Source: Petrosia ficiformis | Taxonomy: Eukaryota > Porifera > Demospongiae > Haplosclerida > Petrosiidae | NCBI GenBank assembly: GCA_947044365.1 | Contig: OX345636.1 | Span: 62,493,537-62,557,536, forward strand | Direction: 5' to 3' | DNA length: 64,000 nucleotides | Shown: in pieces, positions 62,587 through 64,000 of the stretch | Layout: each line of letters starts with the position of its first letter | Position numbering within the stretch: the stretch's first letter is position 1 | Translations under genes and position numbers: made by a program | The notes under the pieces: generated by a model | Seen by the model: the letters and a program-made list of their open reading frames with translations, nothing else | Databases searched by the model: none | What the model was told of the DNA's origin: nothing

Positions 62587-64000
62587 TTTGTGGGTGAGTG
62601 GGTGCAGGGTTATACTTGTGGGCTTTTTATATGTGTACATATGTGTTTGTGAGCATATGAGTAGGTATTGTTCAATTTATATATAGTATAAATAATAGAA
62701 GTATAATAGTGATGATCATATCAATAATAATTACTGTTATTAGTAGAGGATGTAACTGACTAGTTCAGTAAATTATTGTTCATAAATTATTATTATAGAA
62801 TTATATTTAAACTATGATTATATAGTGTATATTATACAGGTTATATAATTATGAAAATAACATTTATTGTTCATAATCATAAGACAATACTTCAAGTTCA
62901 ATAGATCAAAATTGATTGCATTCCATAGACACAATATAGAAACAAATGAAAACTAAAATCAGTAATCACAACTAAGGATTGAACCCAGGACATTATGATA
63001 TCCAGTCAGGTAATTTATTTCTTATTTAATTCTGAATATTTTATCACAAAAACTACCGTTAGTAAAACTAATTATATATAAGTATTTATATATACAATAT
63101 ATAAACAAATATTCTAAGATAGAAACGCAACACGACACAAAGCAATCCATTTAATAGGTTATGTACACAAAAATAGCAAATAACTTCATAAATTTCATAA
63201 TAGAATGTACAGAACATTAGATTGTAGTGGATAAAAATCATTAATAATATCATCTATAATTTACTAATATTTGATAATCAGTATAAAATACAATACAATA
63301 ATAGAAAGCTGATATTCATTACATTCCAGCAGTACATGTGTGTAATTATACACATTCATATATACACTCAACATGACATATACAATCAATACACACAATA
63401 TTATAACACCTTGTTATATACACTAACTATAATAATACAACTTTACAAGTAGAAGAACAATAGTTACATAATCATGATAGTACATGTATTATTAATAATG
63501 GCAAGTCATTATACATAATATAATGAAGTTATATTGATTATTATATAAGTACATATGACTTGTATGTATAATGAAACATGTAATTATCAATATGACTGAC
63601 TATAGTATACAATCAAGCAATCATTTATTGTTAGTCAGTTGATTATATAATCATTCTATCAATATTAATATTTAAACATGATTCTTACTTCATTACACAC
63701 TATAAATATCTAAAGTAGGATATACAAATATTACATTATTTATGATATCGAGGCATGATAGAATTCTAAACAAAGGAAAACTGGAATCTAACTAGTAATT
63801 GAACCAAGAATATTACCTATTGAGTTTCCCTTGTTTATAGTTCCTCATACCTCCATATCATAATAAGATAGTGTACAGTTCTTATACAATCAAACTAGTG
63901 TGTAATTACAATATCTGTTTGTTAAATACACATTGTTTCATCATAATTATTTAGAACACTATTTCAAATTTAATTATTGTTATCCATTGTTATGTATAGT
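62586..64000. other. A/T-rich tail, no gene seen
   Basis: Extremely A/T-rich with short TA/AT runs. Two related phrases (ATTGAACCCAGGACATTATG, about 62978; ATTGAACCAAGAATATTACC, about 63800) hint at another B-box-like repeat. Confidence 0.5.

Noticed and set aside
51629..62686. Poly(Cys-Val) and poly(His-Thr) frames
   Set aside because: Translations of (GT)n/(CA)n tracts shared by the array copies.

Overview
The window looks like nuclear DNA of a marine invertebrate, most likely a demosponge. It is very A+T-rich. Its genes are split into many small exons by introns that are often only 40-100 bp with plain GT...AG borders. Its recognisable proteins belong to families greatly expanded in sponges and cnidarians: an ankyrin/Roc-like GTPase/Death-domain gene, SAM-like and Death-domain remnants, and a SWIM-finger transposase. 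It is packed with MITEs, minisatellites and (GT)n tracts. No prokaryotic operon, rRNA, tRNA or CRISPR array was seen. The species assignment is inference.

Layout. 1-5.2 kb: a perfect hairpin, a MITE, an isolated frameshifted dynein-stalk exon, a small TATA-driven single-exon gene for a Cys-cluster protein, and a ~450 bp tandem repeat. 4.8-14.9 kb: the most interesting region. It holds a multi-exon DDE transposase-like gene (+ strand; SWIM finger, Cys clusters, D...D...E) and, tail to tail with it, a 23-exon gene (- strand). The second gene encodes an OTU-like cysteine protease, a PHD finger, a Ulp1/C48 protease and a KMT5A-like SET domain in one polypeptide. Both are interrupted by stops or frame breaks. 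A ~85-90 bp inverted repeat (4829-4918 and 14604-14686) brackets most of the pair. I read this as a decayed copy of a large DNA transposon carrying ubiquitin/SUMO-editing and histone-methylating functions. 15-18 kb: short direct repeats and nested inverted-repeat elements. 18-38 kb: mostly non-coding, with transposon-protein fragments, a RecQ-like P-loop fragment, a hAT MITE with a perfect 8 bp target duplication, minisatellites, a Death-domain remnant and a SAM-like remnant.

39.5-47.5 kb (- strand) holds the one clearly intact host-type gene: two ankyrin repeats, a linker, a Roc-like P-loop GTPase with a following COR-like region, and a C-terminal Death domain. All exon phases join, and the 5' end is not found. 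48.6-62.6 kb is a cluster of 14 copies of a ~400 bp core, each ending in an A/T palindrome and (usually) a long (GT)n tract, joined by a small set of swappable modules. 62.6-64 kb shows nothing recognisable.

How the parts work together: the transposase and the OTU-PHD-Ulp1-SET gene probably belonged to one mobile element, with one gene moving DNA and the other editing ubiquitin/SUMO and chromatin. The ankyrin-GTPase-Death gene is a separate, probably signalling or innate-immunity, locus.
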